Origin: an uncultured Bacilli bacterium | GTDB taxonomy: Bacteria > Bacillota_I > Bacilli_A > RF39 > UBA660 | Direction: 5' to 3' | Assembly (NCBI GenBank): GCA_944329385.1 | Contig: CALVIE010000005.1 | Location: 1-40,690, forward strand | DNA length: 40,690 nt | The notes under the pieces: model-generated | What the model saw: the letters and a program-made list of their open reading frames with translations, nothing else | Told to the model about the DNA's origin: nothing | Databases searched by the model: none | Shown here: positions 40,641-40,690 of the stretch, one piece after another | Position numbering within the stretch: the stretch's first letter is position 1 | How the letters are laid out: the number at the start of each line of letters is the position of its first letter | Made by a program: the position numbers and the translations under genes

Positions 40641-40690
40641 TTTTTTAAGAGAAATTTAAGCTATAGCTAAACTAGCTTTATATTGATTAA

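Overview
This window looks like chromosome from a low-GC, cell-walled, probably anaerobic Firmicute. The best guess is an uncultivated intestinal Bacilli lineage (RF39- or Erysipelotrichales-like). The basis is the very AT-rich DNA, strong sigma-A-type promoters, Shine-Dalgarno sites, a Phe T-box, a CIRCE operator, a glmS ribozyme, rubredoxin and ferredoxin proteins, and Gram-positive wall genes. TGA acts as a stop: several genes end in TGA directly before or overlapping the next start, and Trp is TGG. Almost all genes lie on the minus strand. The plus-strand exceptions are the D-aspartate cassette, glmS and a radical SAM gene.

Region 1 (1-4.1 kb, minus) is a decaying accessory patch. It holds two alpha/beta hydrolases, a Xre regulator that has lost its DNA-binding helices, a type III (CptIN/ToxIN-like) toxin-antitoxin locus whose toxin gene has an in-frame TGA while its repeat RNA antitoxin looks intact, a uracil-DNA-glycosylase-like gene overlapping the toxin stop, and a stop-interrupted RhuM-type DNA-binding fragment.

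Region 2 (4.1-13.5 kb, minus) has a CcdA / membrane thioredoxin / lipoprotein operon, a MazG-like gene, several unassigned membrane or secreted proteins, an Hsp20 gene under a CIRCE element, gltX, and a large LCP (LytR-CpsA-Psr) wall-polymer ligase with a PASTA-like tail.

Region 3 (13.5-18.5 kb, minus) has tRNA-Cys behind a long structured leader, pheT and pheS under a Phe-specific T-box, and two unassigned genes.

Region 4 (18.6-22.4 kb, plus) is a three-gene cassette: an ATP-grasp ligase resembling D-aspartate ligase, an aspartate racemase and an asparagine synthase. Together they would make and amidate a D-Asp peptidoglycan cross-bridge.

Region 5 (22.4-29.3 kb) has obg with rubredoxin and ferredoxin genes downstream (minus), glmS behind a complete glmS ribozyme (plus), and clpC (minus).

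Region 6 (29.4-40.7 kb, mostly minus) has a wall-linked group (M23 endopeptidase, small Cse60-like protein, MurJ/SpoVB-type flippase, membrane protein), a YgjP-like metalloprotein, MscL with a zinc-ribbon tail, a YfcC-family transporter with a long Lys/Thr/Ser-rich loop, a plus-strand radical SAM protein, and feoB. An untranslated stretch near 35 kb may encode a structured RNA. The right edge carries a possible insertion-sequence remnant.

All assignments come from reading the sequence and recalling family motifs; no database search was run.
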